A stretch of DNA of 56,788 nucleotides from Thermodesulfovibrionia bacterium (GCA_020057065.1 JAGVGM010000093.1:1-56788); one strand, 5' to 3'; positions 26,554-36,587 are shown, numbered from the stretch's first letter. Notes: generated by a model from the letters alone, not told the origin. A program made the numbers and translations.

Positions 26554-28740
26554 ATGAAAATCCTTCTGCTTGGCATAGGAAACAGTCCCGTAAGGAGCAA
26601 GTTTGTTTCAAATCACATTGAAAATTACATGGGCGATATTGAAGGGCATGAGATATTGACCTTCGGCTATAACGAAGGTGTTGATATAAAGATTGAAACA
26701 GGCGCTGATTTCAGGGAAGCGCTCGCACGATTGCCTGCCGGCTGGCAGCCTGATTGCTGTATCCTCTGGGAGGCGGAATGGAACCTGTTGCCGCCGGGAA
26801 TAGAATCCGCTCCCTTTCCGACTTTTGCACTTATATCGGACTGGGACTACGATATTCATCTTGCAGGATGTTATGTGAAATCCGTGGACTGCGTAATCGC
26901 GCTCTCGGATTTTGAAAAAGAAGCGCTGCTGGCCCTGGGAGCCCGCAGGGTGGAGGTCTTTCACCATGTCGGTGCCATGAGAGAATACTTCGCGGTCCCT
27001 CCGAAAAGGATGGAGGAAAGGAAGTACGATATTTTATATACATCTTTTATAGATGATAATGCTCACCCGGACCGCTCCGCATGGATCCTGAAACTTTGCG
27101 GCATTTCCGACCGGTACAGGGTGCTCGTTGCGCCGCATCTGCCCGGCTATAAAGATTACATAATCCTTTTAAGGGATTCAAAGCTGGTGCTGTCTCATCA
27201 CAGATACGGTTCGATGTCAGGACGCGTCATGGAAGCCGGGTCCCAGGGCGCGGTGGTTATGGATACAGGGCCTGATATCAGGAATTATTTTAAACCTGAT
27301 GAAGAGTATATTCCAGTCACGACCGATGATTTTCCGGACCAGATTGAACGGTATCTGAACGACACGGCCGGCCTGCAGGCCATGTCGGAAAGATTTTATA
27401 AAAAAGTGACCGGAGATTATGAATCGAGAAACCGCCTGGGCAAATTGATCGGATTTATCGGCGCCCTGCTTGAATGTAAAGAGAGCGCAACCGGCATTAA
27501 AGAGGCTGAAGACATCAGTGACAGGGGACCGGTTTATTATTACGCGTTTTTCAGGACCTCCCAGGGCCCTTTTATTGTAAACGCGGGCAGCAGGCTGCTT
27601 TTGATGAGTATTGAAGAATTTAAAAAAGCAGCGGGCGTGGAACCGTCAGCGAGGGCTCTAACCAATCTCGCAGTTGCTGAGACAGCCTATGGTTCTTTAT
27701 ATAATCCGGAAGAGTTCCTGAGAGCCGGCATAAAGCCGTGTATTGAAATGCTGAGGGAAGCGATACGTTCCTGTCCTGGCTATGTAATGGCGTATTTTAA
27801 TCTGGGACTGCTGTATTACCGGTCTCATGACTATAACAACGCTATGAAGGTATTTAAAGTCGCGCTGGAACTGTTTGAAGACAGGAACAGCGACCTCGAT
27901 GTCTGGTGCCTGCATAACAGGGATTATGATTTATTTAACACATTCCTGAGAAAACCGCTCAACGCGGCTCTGCTGCTTCTGAGTCGGGGTGAAGATGAAA
28001 AGGGGACAAAGGACATTAGAAGCTTATATCGGGCCTTCATATTATATTTAATATCCAGGATTGAAGAAAAAAACAAAAAGATTTATCCTGCACTGGACGC
28101 GTTGCTGGAAGCCTCCAGACTGTATCCCGGGTCAGGGTCAATGATGACAGAGGCTGCAGGAAAACTGGCCCTTTTGGGATTCAGGAAAGAAAGCATCGAT
28201 TTGTACAGAAAGGCAATCGGCCTGTGCCCGCTTTCCCCTGATCCGAGACTGAATTACGTAAAGCTGATGTATTTATACGGTATGGATAATGAATTAGCCG
28301 CTGAAATTAAAAAATTATTGGTGATAGCTGAATCCGTCCTGCAGTTTAAAGGGACAAAGGCGGCAGTCCGGAAGCTCCTGGACAGCTTCACAAGATTCAA
28401 CAGAAATCCTGTTTATTCATTTGACCCGGCCCGGGACAATGTACTTGAGGTCTGGTTTGATAAGTTGTTTCTGTTTTACAGGAGCGATTTGTTTAATTAT
28501 GATCTTGTATCGAGAATTGTTAAAATATTATGCGAACTCGGCAGGACCGACAAGGCCTTTTTAATCATGGAAGATTATACAGGGAGATTTAAGGGAAAAA
28601 GTCCCTCTTGTGAAGAGATGTCCGCGATCAGGAATATTTATGATTATTTGCGGGAAAGGTCCTGCGGGCAGGCCCGGCTTCTTAATGAGAGATTGAGTCT
28701 GCTGAATAATAAATTTCAATTTAACGGGGCCGGACAATGA
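26554..28740 (+). CDS. CgeB-like glycosyltransferase with TPR C-terminal half (tandem copy 2)
   Basis: The 728-residue paralogue of the preceding gene keeps the same order: MKILLLGIGNSPVR, the donor-site segment SGRVMEAGSQGAVVMDTG, then TPR-like repeats (PGYVMAYFNLGLLYYRSHDYNNAMKVF). The two share long stretches but differ throughout, so this is an old duplication. Two copies may add successive sugars or serve different acceptor sites. The start at 26554 follows the previous stop by one base. Confidence 0.7.
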   Translation: MKILLLGIGNSPVRSKFVSNHIENYMGDIEGHEILTFGYNEGVDIKIETGADFREALARLPAGWQPDCCILWEAEWNLLPPGIESAPFPTFALISDWDYDIHLAGCYVKSVDCVIALSDFEKEALLALGARRVEVFHHVGAMREYFAVPPKRMEERKYDILYTSFIDDNAHPDRSAWILKLCGISDRYRVLVAPHLPGYKDYIILLRDSKLVLSHHRYGSMSGRVMEAGSQGAVVMDTGPDIRNYFKPDEEYIPVTTDDFPDQIERYLNDTAGLQAMSERFYKKVTGDYESRNRLGKLIGFIGALLECKESATGIKEAEDISDRGPVYYYAFFRTSQGPFIVNAGSRLLLMSIEEFKKAAGVEPSARALTNLAVAETAYGSLYNPEEFLRAGIKPCIEMLREAIRSCPGYVMAYFNLGLLYYRSHDYNNAMKVFKVALELFEDRNSDLDVWCLHNRDYDLFNTFLRKPLNAALLLLSRGEDEKGTKDIRSLYRAFILYLISRIEEKNKKIYPALDALLEASRLYPGSGSMMTEAAGKLALLGFRKESIDLYRKAIGLCPLSPDPRLNYVKLMYLYGMDNELAAEIKKLLVIAESVLQFKGTKAAVRKLLDSFTRFNRNPVYSFDPARDNVLEVWFDKLFLFYRSDLFNYDLVSRIVKILCELGRTDKAFLIMEDYTGRFKGKSPSCEEMSAIRNIYDYLRERSCGQARLLNERLSLLNNKFQFNGAGQ

Positions 28741-31439
28741 CGGAGAGATCATCAGGAAATATGGTGGGAGATGTCCCCATGGTCAGTGTCATAGTCCCCA
28801 CGCGGAACCGCCCGCAATTTCTGAAAGAAGCCGTTAAGAGCATATTAGAACAGACCTTCGGGAGTTTCGAAATAATTGTCGTCAATGATGCCGGGGAAGA
28901 CGTATCTGAAATCATTAACTCATTTAAAGATGAAAGAATCAAATATATCCGGCATGACGCCAATAAAGGACTGGCTGCTTCAAGGAACACAGGCGTTAAG
29001 GCTGCCGGGGGAAAATACATAGCCTATCTCGACGACGACGATATCTATTATCCGGACCACCTTGAGATATTGGCCGGATTTCTTGAGAATAGCGGTTGTG
29101 CGGTTGCTTACAGCGACTCTTATCAGGCGCTTCAGGTGCGAGACAACGGCAGATACATAACGAAAGAAAAGAGGCTTGTTTACAGTGAGGATTTCGACCG
29201 TCAGAGGCTTTTAGTAATGAATTATATTCCTTTTATTAATATCGTGCACAGACGGGAGTGCATTGAACAGGCAGGGTTTTTCGACGAAACTCTCAAATCA
29301 CACGAGGATTGGGACTGTTTGATAAGGTTGTCGCAGAGCTATGATTTCCATCATGTAAAAAAGGTAACTGCTGAATTCAGGACACGTCACACTCTGACTG
29401 ACAGCTTGTCCTCAGACCGGTCCGAAATGCTGAAGACCATGAAGCTGATTCATTCAAGATACTCCCCTCTGGCATCGGGACCTAATATAATCAGGCAGCA
29501 GAAATATGTCGAAAATGTGCTTGCAAAAGAGATAACTCATAAAAAGAGGCAAGCTGTAAATCCGGAAAGCCTCTCCGTAGTGACGACAAAAAAGGGCGTT
29601 CCGTCTCTGAGAGTAAAAGGCGATGACAGCATTCTAAAAACCCTTCATAGTCTTTATGACCCCGAGGAAGAAGCAAGAGCACTTGTTGACGCATTTCAGT
29701 TTGACGGTAAAGGAATACTTGTTGTCCTTGGCCTCGGACTTGGTTACCATGTAGCCGAACTAGTAAAGAAATATCCTGAAGCAGTGATTGTCGTAGTTGA
29801 GGCGATGCCGGAAATATTTGAGCTTGCAAAAGAACACGGGCCTGAAATAAAAGGTAATGTTAAATATATTGTTGGAATTCTTTCTGAGGAGTCGAAAAAT
29901 CCCCCTTTATCCCCCTTTTCCAAAGGGGGAATTAATTCCTCTATATCAAGAGGGGGCGGGGAGGGGGGATTTGAAAAAGCATTCTCTCAATACGTACTTA
30001 AAGAAATAACCCAACATCAGATGAAAGACGGTATAAAACCCCTTTCCGTTTTCACATTGTCTTCAGCTGTTTCAGCCTTCCCGCAATATTATCGCCCGGT
30101 CCTTGATGCATTGAAGAAAACAACTGCCGTGAGGTTATGGGAGAGGCTCAGGTATCCTAAGTTCCGGGAGAGCTCGCTTAAGGTCCTTTTACTTGATTCC
30201 GGATACTTTTTGGTCAGTGAGATTGAAAAGGCATTGACATCCAGTGATCATGAGGTGATGAAGATATCAACCCCCGTGCCGAATAAGCTGGGACAGGAGA
30301 GGCCCTCGGATAATGAGGCGATAATACCGAAGCTTATCGGGAAAATACTGGAATACAGGCCGGATTTCATTCTGACAATGAACCATCTTGGATTTGATGA
30401 AGAGGGTGCGCTGACCTCATTTCTGAGGTCGATCGAAATGCCTGTAGCATCATGGTACGTTGACAGTCCCAATCTCATACTCAGGGCCTTTGACAGTAAT
30501 GTTTCTCAATATGTGTCTCTTTTTATCTGGGACAGGACATATATGAACGACATGAAGGCAATGGGATTTGAAGCGGTTGAATATCTTCCGCTCGGCACTG
30601 ATGCAAATGTTTTCAAACCGATGAATAAAATAATCCCCCCTGTCCCCCCTTTACAAAAGGGGGGTGGTTTGGATGTCCCCCTTTGGAAAAGGGGGATTAA
30701 GGGGGATTTTCAGAACAGGAAAATTGACAAATATTCCTGCGATGTTGGTTTTGTCGGGAATTCCATGATCGAACCGGTTGAGGAGCGTATGTCGAAGATA
30801 GACAGGAAGTATCATGTGTTAATTGAAAAGATTGCCATGAAGCTTGCCTGCCCGGGTATCCCGTATATATCGGCTATCGAAGAACTGCGGGATTCGGATA
30901 AAAGGCGCTATGGTGAATTGAACAGTCAGGAAAAAACAGTTTTTGAAGCGGCTGTACTCTGGAAGGCTACACTGCTGTACAGGCTTGAGTGTATAAAAAT
31001 GCTTGGGGAGTTTGACCTTCACATTCACGGCGACTGCGGATGGAATTCGTTACTGGATCAAAAGAATATCAAGATCCTTCCGCCGCTGAATTACTACAGG
31101 GAGCTTCCATTGCTATACAATGCATGTAAAATAAATTTTAACGCTACAAGCCGCCAGATGAAGGAGGCTGTCAACCAGAGGGTTTTCGATGTTCCGGCAT
31201 GCGGCGCCTTTCTGCTAACTGACTACCAGAAGAGCCTTGATGAGCTTTTTGAGGTAGGCAGGGAGATTATTGTGTATAAGGAAAGAGGTGAAATCCCCGG
31301 GCTTGTGAAATATTATCTCGATAATCCCGGGAAGAGGGAAGCCGTTGCAGGAAAAGGGATGGAGAGGGTAGTGAAAGAGCATACATATAAGCACAGGCTT
31401 GATGTGATGATCAATGCGATGAAGGCGAGATACGCATGA
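28737..31439 (+). CDS. Fused GT2 and CgeB-like glycosyltransferase carrying two in-frame palindromic elements
   Basis: A 900-residue, multi-domain protein. Residues about 15-235 are a GT2 domain (VSVIVPTRNRPQFL, YLDDDDIYYPDH). A Rossmann-like middle domain (ILVVLGLGLGYHVAEL) follows, then a CgeB-type domain ending in FDVPACGAFLLTDYQKS. The middle and last domains match the separate gene at 36730. Repeat-derived segments interrupt it near residues 388-412 (NPPLSPFSKGG...GEGGF) and 633-658 (IPPVPPLQKGGG...IKGDF). The second has no counterpart in the paralogue at the same position. Confidence 0.75.
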   Translation: MTERSSGNMVGDVPMVSVIVPTRNRPQFLKEAVKSILEQTFGSFEIIVVNDAGEDVSEIINSFKDERIKYIRHDANKGLAASRNTGVKAAGGKYIAYLDDDDIYYPDHLEILAGFLENSGCAVAYSDSYQALQVRDNGRYITKEKRLVYSEDFDRQRLLVMNYIPFINIVHRRECIEQAGFFDETLKSHEDWDCLIRLSQSYDFHHVKKVTAEFRTRHTLTDSLSSDRSEMLKTMKLIHSRYSPLASGPNIIRQQKYVENVLAKEITHKKRQAVNPESLSVVTTKKGVPSLRVKGDDSILKTLHSLYDPEEEARALVDAFQFDGKGILVVLGLGLGYHVAELVKKYPEAVIVVVEAMPEIFELAKEHGPEIKGNVKYIVGILSEESKNPPLSPFSKGGINSSISRGGGEGGFEKAFSQYVLKEITQHQMKDGIKPLSVFTLSSAVSAFPQYYRPVLDALKKTTAVRLWERLRYPKFRESSLKVLLLDSGYFLVSEIEKALTSSDHEVMKISTPVPNKLGQERPSDNEAIIPKLIGKILEYRPDFILTMNHLGFDEEGALTSFLRSIEMPVASWYVDSPNLILRAFDSNVSQYVSLFIWDRTYMNDMKAMGFEAVEYLPLGTDANVFKPMNKIIPPVPPLQKGGGLDVPLWKRGIKGDFQNRKIDKYSCDVGFVGNSMIEPVEERMSKIDRKYHVLIEKIAMKLACPGIPYISAIEELRDSDKRRYGELNSQEKTVFEAAVLWKATLLYRLECIKMLGEFDLHIHGDCGWNSLLDQKNIKILPPLNYYRELPLLYNACKINFNATSRQMKEAVNQRVFDVPACGAFLLTDYQKSLDELFEVGREIIVYKERGEIPGLVKYYLDNPGKREAVAGKGMERVVKEHTYKHRLDVMINAMKARYA
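29897..29972. repeat. Family A palindromic element inside a coding region (copy 2)
   Basis: Outer arms AAATCCCCC (29897-29905) and GGGGGATTT (29964-29972) flank an inner CCCCCTTTTCCAAAGGGGG hairpin. The element is read through in frame by the 900-residue glycosyltransferase gene and encodes a Pro/Gly-rich loop between two domains. Confidence 0.8.
30632..30710. repeat. Family A palindromic element inside a coding region (copy 3)
   Basis: AATCCCCCC opens the element and GGGGGATTTT closes it. Two internal hairpins, CCCCCCTTT/AAGGGGGG and CCCCCTTT/AAAAGGGGG, lie between them. It is translated in frame within the CgeB-like domain. Its closest relative in the window is the copy at 37237-37312. Confidence 0.85.
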
Positions 31440-34225
31440 AAATATCAGTTTCGATGATAGCGCTTAACGAGGAAAAGAACATGGCAAGGGCCCTGAGTTC
31501 CTGCGGTTTTGCGGATGAGATAGTGGTAGTGGACGGCGGGAGCACAGACAGTACTCTGGATATTCTGAGGGCTCATGACAAGGTGGTCCTGATACAGCAT
31601 CCATGGGAGAACCATTTCGGGAAACAGAGGCAGGTGTCCCTTGAACACTGCACCGGCGAATGGGTGATACGGCTCGACCCTGACGAGGCCTTCTCAAGGG
31701 AATTTGAGGACAACATAAGAAATCTGCTGTCTTCGACCTCCCCGGATGTAATCGGATATAACATCCGGCAGTGCAATCTTGTCGGCAATGAGAATTTTTA
31801 TTCAAAGGCATATGATAATTTTGAAACCAATCCCAGGATCTGGAGGAAATTACCGGTTATAAGATGGGAACAGCAAATACATGAGATATTGGGAGGTCTC
31901 TGTGGCAGGATAGGACAGTGGGATGTTTATGTGGTCCATTACGGTTTTCTGGATAAAAAACGCTACAGGCAAAAAGGAGAGTATTATTCACAACTGAAGG
32001 AAAGCGGCTTTGAGAATACTGATGAACTCTATTTCAGGGAATATGATATTCAGCGCAGGCCTTTCAGGGCGGAAGTAGCGCCGTACGTCCCTGCATACAG
32101 CACTGAGGAGACCCTTGAAGGCCTGCCGGAGGTAGCGATCGTGAGGGGCCCGAACCTGAATCAATGGGAGGTGCAGAACTATGAGCCGTTATCAGATAAA
32201 TTTAATATTACCCTGTACTCTAATGACAGCCCCTGCTTTGATCTGACGCATATAAATCTGCCTGTTGTTAAACTCCCGTCACACTCTGAGGACAGGGCTT
32301 ACTTGAAAGGGCTGGAGTTCGAACTTTTTAATAAGGACATTATCTACACAGCCGATATTACGTGGATGTTCACTCACCAGGCTGTTATCGCCAAACACAA
32401 ATTCGGGAAGAAGGTCATTGCGCTTGAGTGGGAAAATATACCCTTTGCTCACGAAGAGAACGAGATCGTTCGGGATATCAAACAATTGAACAGGAACCTT
32501 GTGGATGTTTTTGTAGCGGTAACAAAACGCGCAAAGGACGCTCTTTTACTGGAGGGAGTGCCTGAAGACAAGATCGTCATAATTCCAATGGGTATAGATA
32601 TCAACAGGTTTAAGCCTGATGATGAAACAGGAAAAAGGACCAGGAAGGATCTGGGGATTAAAGAGGAGGAGAAGGTCGTTCTGTTCACAGGCAGGATGGT
32701 ATGGGAAAAGGGTATTTATGATCTGGTGCATGCTACCAAACTTGTTACGCTTGATAAAAGTCTAAAGACCCTTCCATTAAGGTTTGTGGTCTTGGGACGG
32801 GGGCAGGAGTCTCAGGAGATCAAAAAAATTGTCAATAGACTTTGCATAAATAATATTTTCCTGTTTATGGAAAGTCATCCTTATCATCAGATGCACGAGA
32901 TCTATAACATGGCTGATATCTTTGTACTTCCAAGTATCGCAACAAGGACCTGGAAGGAGCAGTTCGGGATGGTATTGGCAGAGGCGATGGCATGCGGGGT
33001 CCCTGTGATCTCGACTCTCTCGGGATCTATAGACGAAGTTGTAGCCGACGCGGGCCTCCTTGTGCAGCCTAATGACCCGACAGAACTTTCCGCCGCTATA
33101 ATAAACCTCCTGAAAAACGAGGTCCTGAGAAAAGAGCTCGGAATAAAGGGAAGGGAACGGGCTGTGAGAGAATACGACTCGAAAAAGATCGCGGGGAAGT
33201 TCGCTGCGTTGTTCGAAGATGTATTTCAGTCAACATTTAAAGGCGCGGTATCTGAACTTTCCGAATATACTCAATTAGAGGATAACGATATATTAAAACG
33301 GATACGCTCGGTCTATTCCCGGCAGGTACAGGAATGGAAAGGTGTGATCGGAGATCAGTTGACGCAGGACAGGGTCCTTGATTTTTACCGCCGTACCGAT
33401 TCATATCTTTTTGATCTGGTCCAGTACAACTATGAAAATCCGTATTACGCCCAATGGACTGAAGATCTGTTCAACTTCTGCGCGGGTCTGAAGAATGAGA
33501 GAGGAGAGTTGAAGATCATCGACTTCGGAGGAGGGATAGGAAGCCAGATAATATCTCTGTCCAGGCTTAAAGGAGCAAAGCTCACCTATGCGGATATCCC
33601 CGGCAAGACATCTGAATATGCCAAATGGCGGTTTAATCGCAGACATGTTGATATTGAAATGATCGATGCAAGTAAAGAGGACTTTCTTGAAGGCCGGATG
33701 TACGATGTTGTGATAACGCTGGATGTAGTTGAACATCTGGTCGATCCTGAGACCACGGTCAGGTATCTGACTAACCATATAAAGCCTGATGGATATCTGA
33801 TAACTGTAACATCATTTGTTGACAATAACGGCGAGGCGGGCTGGCACCTGAATGTGGACAGATATACTGACGAGGCATTTTATAATTTCATAAAATCATT
33901 AGGCATGGAAATGCTGAATAACGGGTATCCACGGATCTTTCAGAAAAACAATGAGATCGTCACCCTGCTTGCAGAGATAGCTTCGGCAATCGGAGAAGGG
34001 CGATATGCCGATTGTAAAGGACATATAGAAGCATATTTGCAATTGCACCCCTTTGATCTGGAGATGCTTGTTAAATACGCGGCCGTATGTTTAAGGCTTG
34101 GCGAAAGGGAGACTGCTTTGGAGAATATTGAGAAGGTACTGCTGCTTGATCCCGGCATGCAGGAGGCGCTTGAGATCGCGGAAAAGATAAAGAGTAAGGA
34201 CAATGAAAATACATCTTGTAAATGA
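31436..34225 (+). CDS. Four-domain glycosyltransferase: GT2, GT4, methyltransferase, TPR
   Basis: A 929-residue fusion. Residues 1-230 are a WaaE/KdtX-like GT2 (VSMIALNEEKNMARAL, VDGGSTDSTLD, RLDPDEAF). About 235-600 is a GT4 domain (VLFTGRMVWEKGIYDLV, EQFGMVLAEAMACGVPVIST). About 640-860 is a class I methyltransferase (IIDFGGGIGSQIISL, TLDVVEHLVDPE). The end has one or two TPR units. Fusion of two transferases with a methyltransferase suggests that the chain is built and methyl-capped by one protein. Confidence 0.8.
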   Translation: MKISVSMIALNEEKNMARALSSCGFADEIVVVDGGSTDSTLDILRAHDKVVLIQHPWENHFGKQRQVSLEHCTGEWVIRLDPDEAFSREFEDNIRNLLSSTSPDVIGYNIRQCNLVGNENFYSKAYDNFETNPRIWRKLPVIRWEQQIHEILGGLCGRIGQWDVYVVHYGFLDKKRYRQKGEYYSQLKESGFENTDELYFREYDIQRRPFRAEVAPYVPAYSTEETLEGLPEVAIVRGPNLNQWEVQNYEPLSDKFNITLYSNDSPCFDLTHINLPVVKLPSHSEDRAYLKGLEFELFNKDIIYTADITWMFTHQAVIAKHKFGKKVIALEWENIPFAHEENEIVRDIKQLNRNLVDVFVAVTKRAKDALLLEGVPEDKIVIIPMGIDINRFKPDDETGKRTRKDLGIKEEEKVVLFTGRMVWEKGIYDLVHATKLVTLDKSLKTLPLRFVVLGRGQESQEIKKIVNRLCINNIFLFMESHPYHQMHEIYNMADIFVLPSIATRTWKEQFGMVLAEAMACGVPVISTLSGSIDEVVADAGLLVQPNDPTELSAAIINLLKNEVLRKELGIKGRERAVREYDSKKIAGKFAALFEDVFQSTFKGAVSELSEYTQLEDNDILKRIRSVYSRQVQEWKGVIGDQLTQDRVLDFYRRTDSYLFDLVQYNYENPYYAQWTEDLFNFCAGLKNERGELKIIDFGGGIGSQIISLSRLKGAKLTYADIPGKTSEYAKWRFNRRHVDIEMIDASKEDFLEGRMYDVVITLDVVEHLVDPETTVRYLTNHIKPDGYLITVTSFVDNNGEAGWHLNVDRYTDEAFYNFIKSLGMEMLNNGYPRIFQKNNEIVTLLAEIASAIGEGRYADCKGHIEAYLQLHPFDLEMLVKYAAVCLRLGERETALENIEKVLLLDPGMQEALEIAEKIKSKDNENTSCK

Positions 34226-34940
34226 TCAGACACGCAGAACGGAAATAGAAGCGCTTATCCCTGCCGGTGCAAGGAAGGCGCTGGATCTGGGCTGCGGTAC
34301 AGGCCTGCTTGGGAAGAGCCTTTTATCCAAAGGCGCAGAAGAGGTTGTCGGAGTCGATATAGACAATTCTGCCTGCGAAGAAGCCCGCCGGAATCTGACA
34401 AAGGTTATTTGCGGCAACATCGAAGAGATAGAACTGCCTTTTGAGAAGGGATCTTTTGATTGTATTATTTTTGCCGATATACTGGAATATCTGAAAGACC
34501 CGTTTTTGACTTTAAAGAGAATGAAGGAATATCTTTCTGATACAGGTGTTGCCGTTGCAAGCATTCCCAATACAAGATACTTCAGCGTAATAAACATGCT
34601 TGCAGATGGTTACTGGAGATATGACGACTCCGGCATTACGGATAAAACTCCTCTCAGATTTTTTACAAGAAAAGATATGGAAAGCCTTTTTGCAGAGGCA
34701 GGTTTTGAAATGGAAGGGATGAGTGAAACCTCAGTGCATCCCAAATATTATGAACTTAACGGTTCACTTCCGGAAAATATTTGCTTTGGCAGGCTTGTAT
34801 TGAAAGGACTAAATCCTGAGGAGGTCAAGGACCTGTTTGTGGATAAATATCTGATAAAGGCAAGTAAGGCAGGCTCTGAGTTTAAAAGACTTAAAGACAT
34901 TGTAACTTCTTCCATCCCTCCTGGTCAGGAACGGATATAA
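34203..34940 (+). CDS. Class I SAM-dependent methyltransferase
   Basis: A 245-residue methyltransferase with LDLGCGTGLLGKSL (28-41), GVDIDNS and FADILEYLKDP (motif IV region). It overlaps the preceding gene by 23 bases and meets the minus-strand gene at 34925 tail to tail with a 16-base overlap. It probably methylates a sugar or glycolipid; the substrate is unknown. Confidence 0.75.
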   Translation: MKIHLVNDQTRRTEIEALIPAGARKALDLGCGTGLLGKSLLSKGAEEVVGVDIDNSACEEARRNLTKVICGNIEEIELPFEKGSFDCIIFADILEYLKDPFLTLKRMKEYLSDTGVAVASIPNTRYFSVINMLADGYWRYDDSGITDKTPLRFFTRKDMESLFAEAGFEMEGMSETSVHPKYYELNGSLPENICFGRLVLKGLNPEEVKDLFVDKYLIKASKAGSEFKRLKDIVTSSIPPGQERI

Positions 34941-36463
34941 GCTTTTAAGGCCTGCTCGACATTTGCCAGTACTCCATCCCAATCCCCAAACCTGCTTTGT
35001 CTGAATAGTCTCATGGTCGGATACCAGGGCGTATCCTCGCGGTTAAGCATCCAGCGCCAGTCAGGGGCAAAAGGCAACAAAGTCCATACCCGACGGCCCA
35101 GGGCCCCGGCCAGATGAGCTACAGCCGTATCAACAGAAATCACGAGATCCATATTGGCGATCAAAGCAGCAGTATCGGCAAAATCGGTTAGCTTAACCCC
35201 TGCATCAATCAGGTTTGTACTTTCAGTTTTGTTAATCGTTTGAGTATCTGAATTCCCTTTTTGAAGGCTGTAGAAAATTACTTCGGGCATCTTCATCAAA
35301 CCGGCAAAGGCAGATAATTTACAGGAGCGATTGTGATCATCCAGGTGTTTTGGGTTTCCTGCCCAGACTAAACCGACCTTATATTTCTCCGGGATTATTT
35401 TAGAACGCCATTTATTTATCAAGCCCATGTCTGCTTTGAGGTAGGGGATCTTATCGGTAATTCTATCTGCAGTTATTCCGATAACTCCGGGTAAACTCAA
35501 TAAAGGCAGTTGAAAGTCAAACCCCGGCAACGGGGCGCCGGCAGAAACTACCTGATCTACTCCATTAACTTCAGAGAACAGTTTAACCAGCGGTGCGTGA
35601 CAATAAAGTATCACTCGTCCAACCTTTTTCCGGGCAGTTGCAGCATACCGGATAAACTGGATGGTATCGCCTATGCCTTGTTCAGCGTGGATCAGCAATG
35701 TGTTATCAGGCCGGACAGAACCATCCCAAAAAGGTTGAGGGAATTTACGGATAGTGATGTCAGGTATTTTAAGTCTCCATTCATAGGCTTTCCAGCCATT
35801 GATATAGTCGCCTGACATTAATAATGCCAGGGCCAGGTTCCATTGTGCATCCGCATAGTCCGGAGCGAGCCCGGTTGCACGGCGAAGGTATAATATAGCT
35901 TCATCCAGAAAGCCAAGGGACCTCAGTGAGGCGCCCAAATTCATATTGGCGCGCTTATGGTCAGGATTTAATTCCAGCGCCGACCGGAAACTAACACAGG
36001 CCTCTTCATATTTTCCACCTTTCTGGAGAGCTGTCCCCAGATTAAAATGCAATTCCGCGGAGTTTGGCTCCATGCTTACTGCGTTACGGTATTCTTCTAT
36101 TGCCGGATCAATTTTATTCCATGAAAGATATGCGGAGGCCAGATTGGAACGTGCTTTTGCAGATGAGGGTATTAAAGAGATGGCATGTTTATGGCATTCA
36201 ACAGCTTCTTCAAACTTTCCAAGGCGTGCTAAAACATTACCAAGAGAACTATATGCCGGGGCTTCATCAGGTTTAATTTGAAGCGCTGTCCGTAAACTCG
36301 TTTCAGCGTCGTGAAGCTTTCCTGATTGCAACTGTATAATGCCCATTAAATGGAGAGCCTCAGTGTGCTGCGGGTTTTTATTAATAATATTTCTACATAT
36401 GGTTTCCGCCTGTACAAGATTACCGGCGTTAAGTGTGTTAATGACCGTTGAAAGATCTTCCAT
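34925..36463 (-). CDS. TPR protein with GT9-like C-terminal domain
   Basis: A 512-residue protein with about six TPR units in residues 1-240 (34-residue spacing, e.g. PAYSSLGNVLARLGKFEEAVECH described by its ends). A GT9/heptosyltransferase-like domain follows (LLIHAEQGIGDTIQFIRY, VGLVWAGNPKH, DLVISVDTAVAHLAGALGRRVW). Such TPR-GT9 proteins are common near flagellin and pilin glycosylation genes. It is the only minus-strand gene in the glycan region and has no clear ribosome binding site. Confidence 0.75.
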   Translation of the reverse strand: MEDLSTVINTLNAGNLVQAETICRNIINKNPQHTEALHLMGIIQLQSGKLHDAETSLRTALQIKPDEAPAYSSLGNVLARLGKFEEAVECHKHAISLIPSSAKARSNLASAYLSWNKIDPAIEEYRNAVSMEPNSAELHFNLGTALQKGGKYEEACVSFRSALELNPDHKRANMNLGASLRSLGFLDEAILYLRRATGLAPDYADAQWNLALALLMSGDYINGWKAYEWRLKIPDITIRKFPQPFWDGSVRPDNTLLIHAEQGIGDTIQFIRYAATARKKVGRVILYCHAPLVKLFSEVNGVDQVVSAGAPLPGFDFQLPLLSLPGVIGITADRITDKIPYLKADMGLINKWRSKIIPEKYKVGLVWAGNPKHLDDHNRSCKLSAFAGLMKMPEVIFYSLQKGNSDTQTINKTESTNLIDAGVKLTDFADTAALIANMDLVISVDTAVAHLAGALGRRVWTLLPFAPDWRWMLNREDTPWYPTMRLFRQSRFGDWDGVLANVEQALKAYIRS

Positions 36464-36512
36464 GTATTTTTTTCGTTATAGTATAACCTAAATTGAGCTA
36501 TTCTTTGTTTCT

Positions 36513-36587
36513 GAGGGGATTGAGGGGGTGTTTCACTTTATGCTCTTCCTGTTACACACCCCTGCCCCTCTTTTTAGAGGGGAAAAT
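36513..36587. repeat. Family A palindromic element, intergenic (copy 4, reversed)
   Basis: GAGGGGATTGAGGGGGTG opens and CACCCCTGCCCCTC closes an inverted pair, followed by a CCCCTCTTTTTAGAGGGG hairpin. It lies in the 266-base divergent gap between the minus-strand TPR-GT9 gene and the plus-strand gene at 36730. Confidence 0.65.

Noticed and set aside
29897-29972. Frameshift or pseudogene at the palindromic element in the 900-residue gene
   Set aside because: The reading frame stays open through the element and the downstream CgeB-like domain keeps its signature residues.
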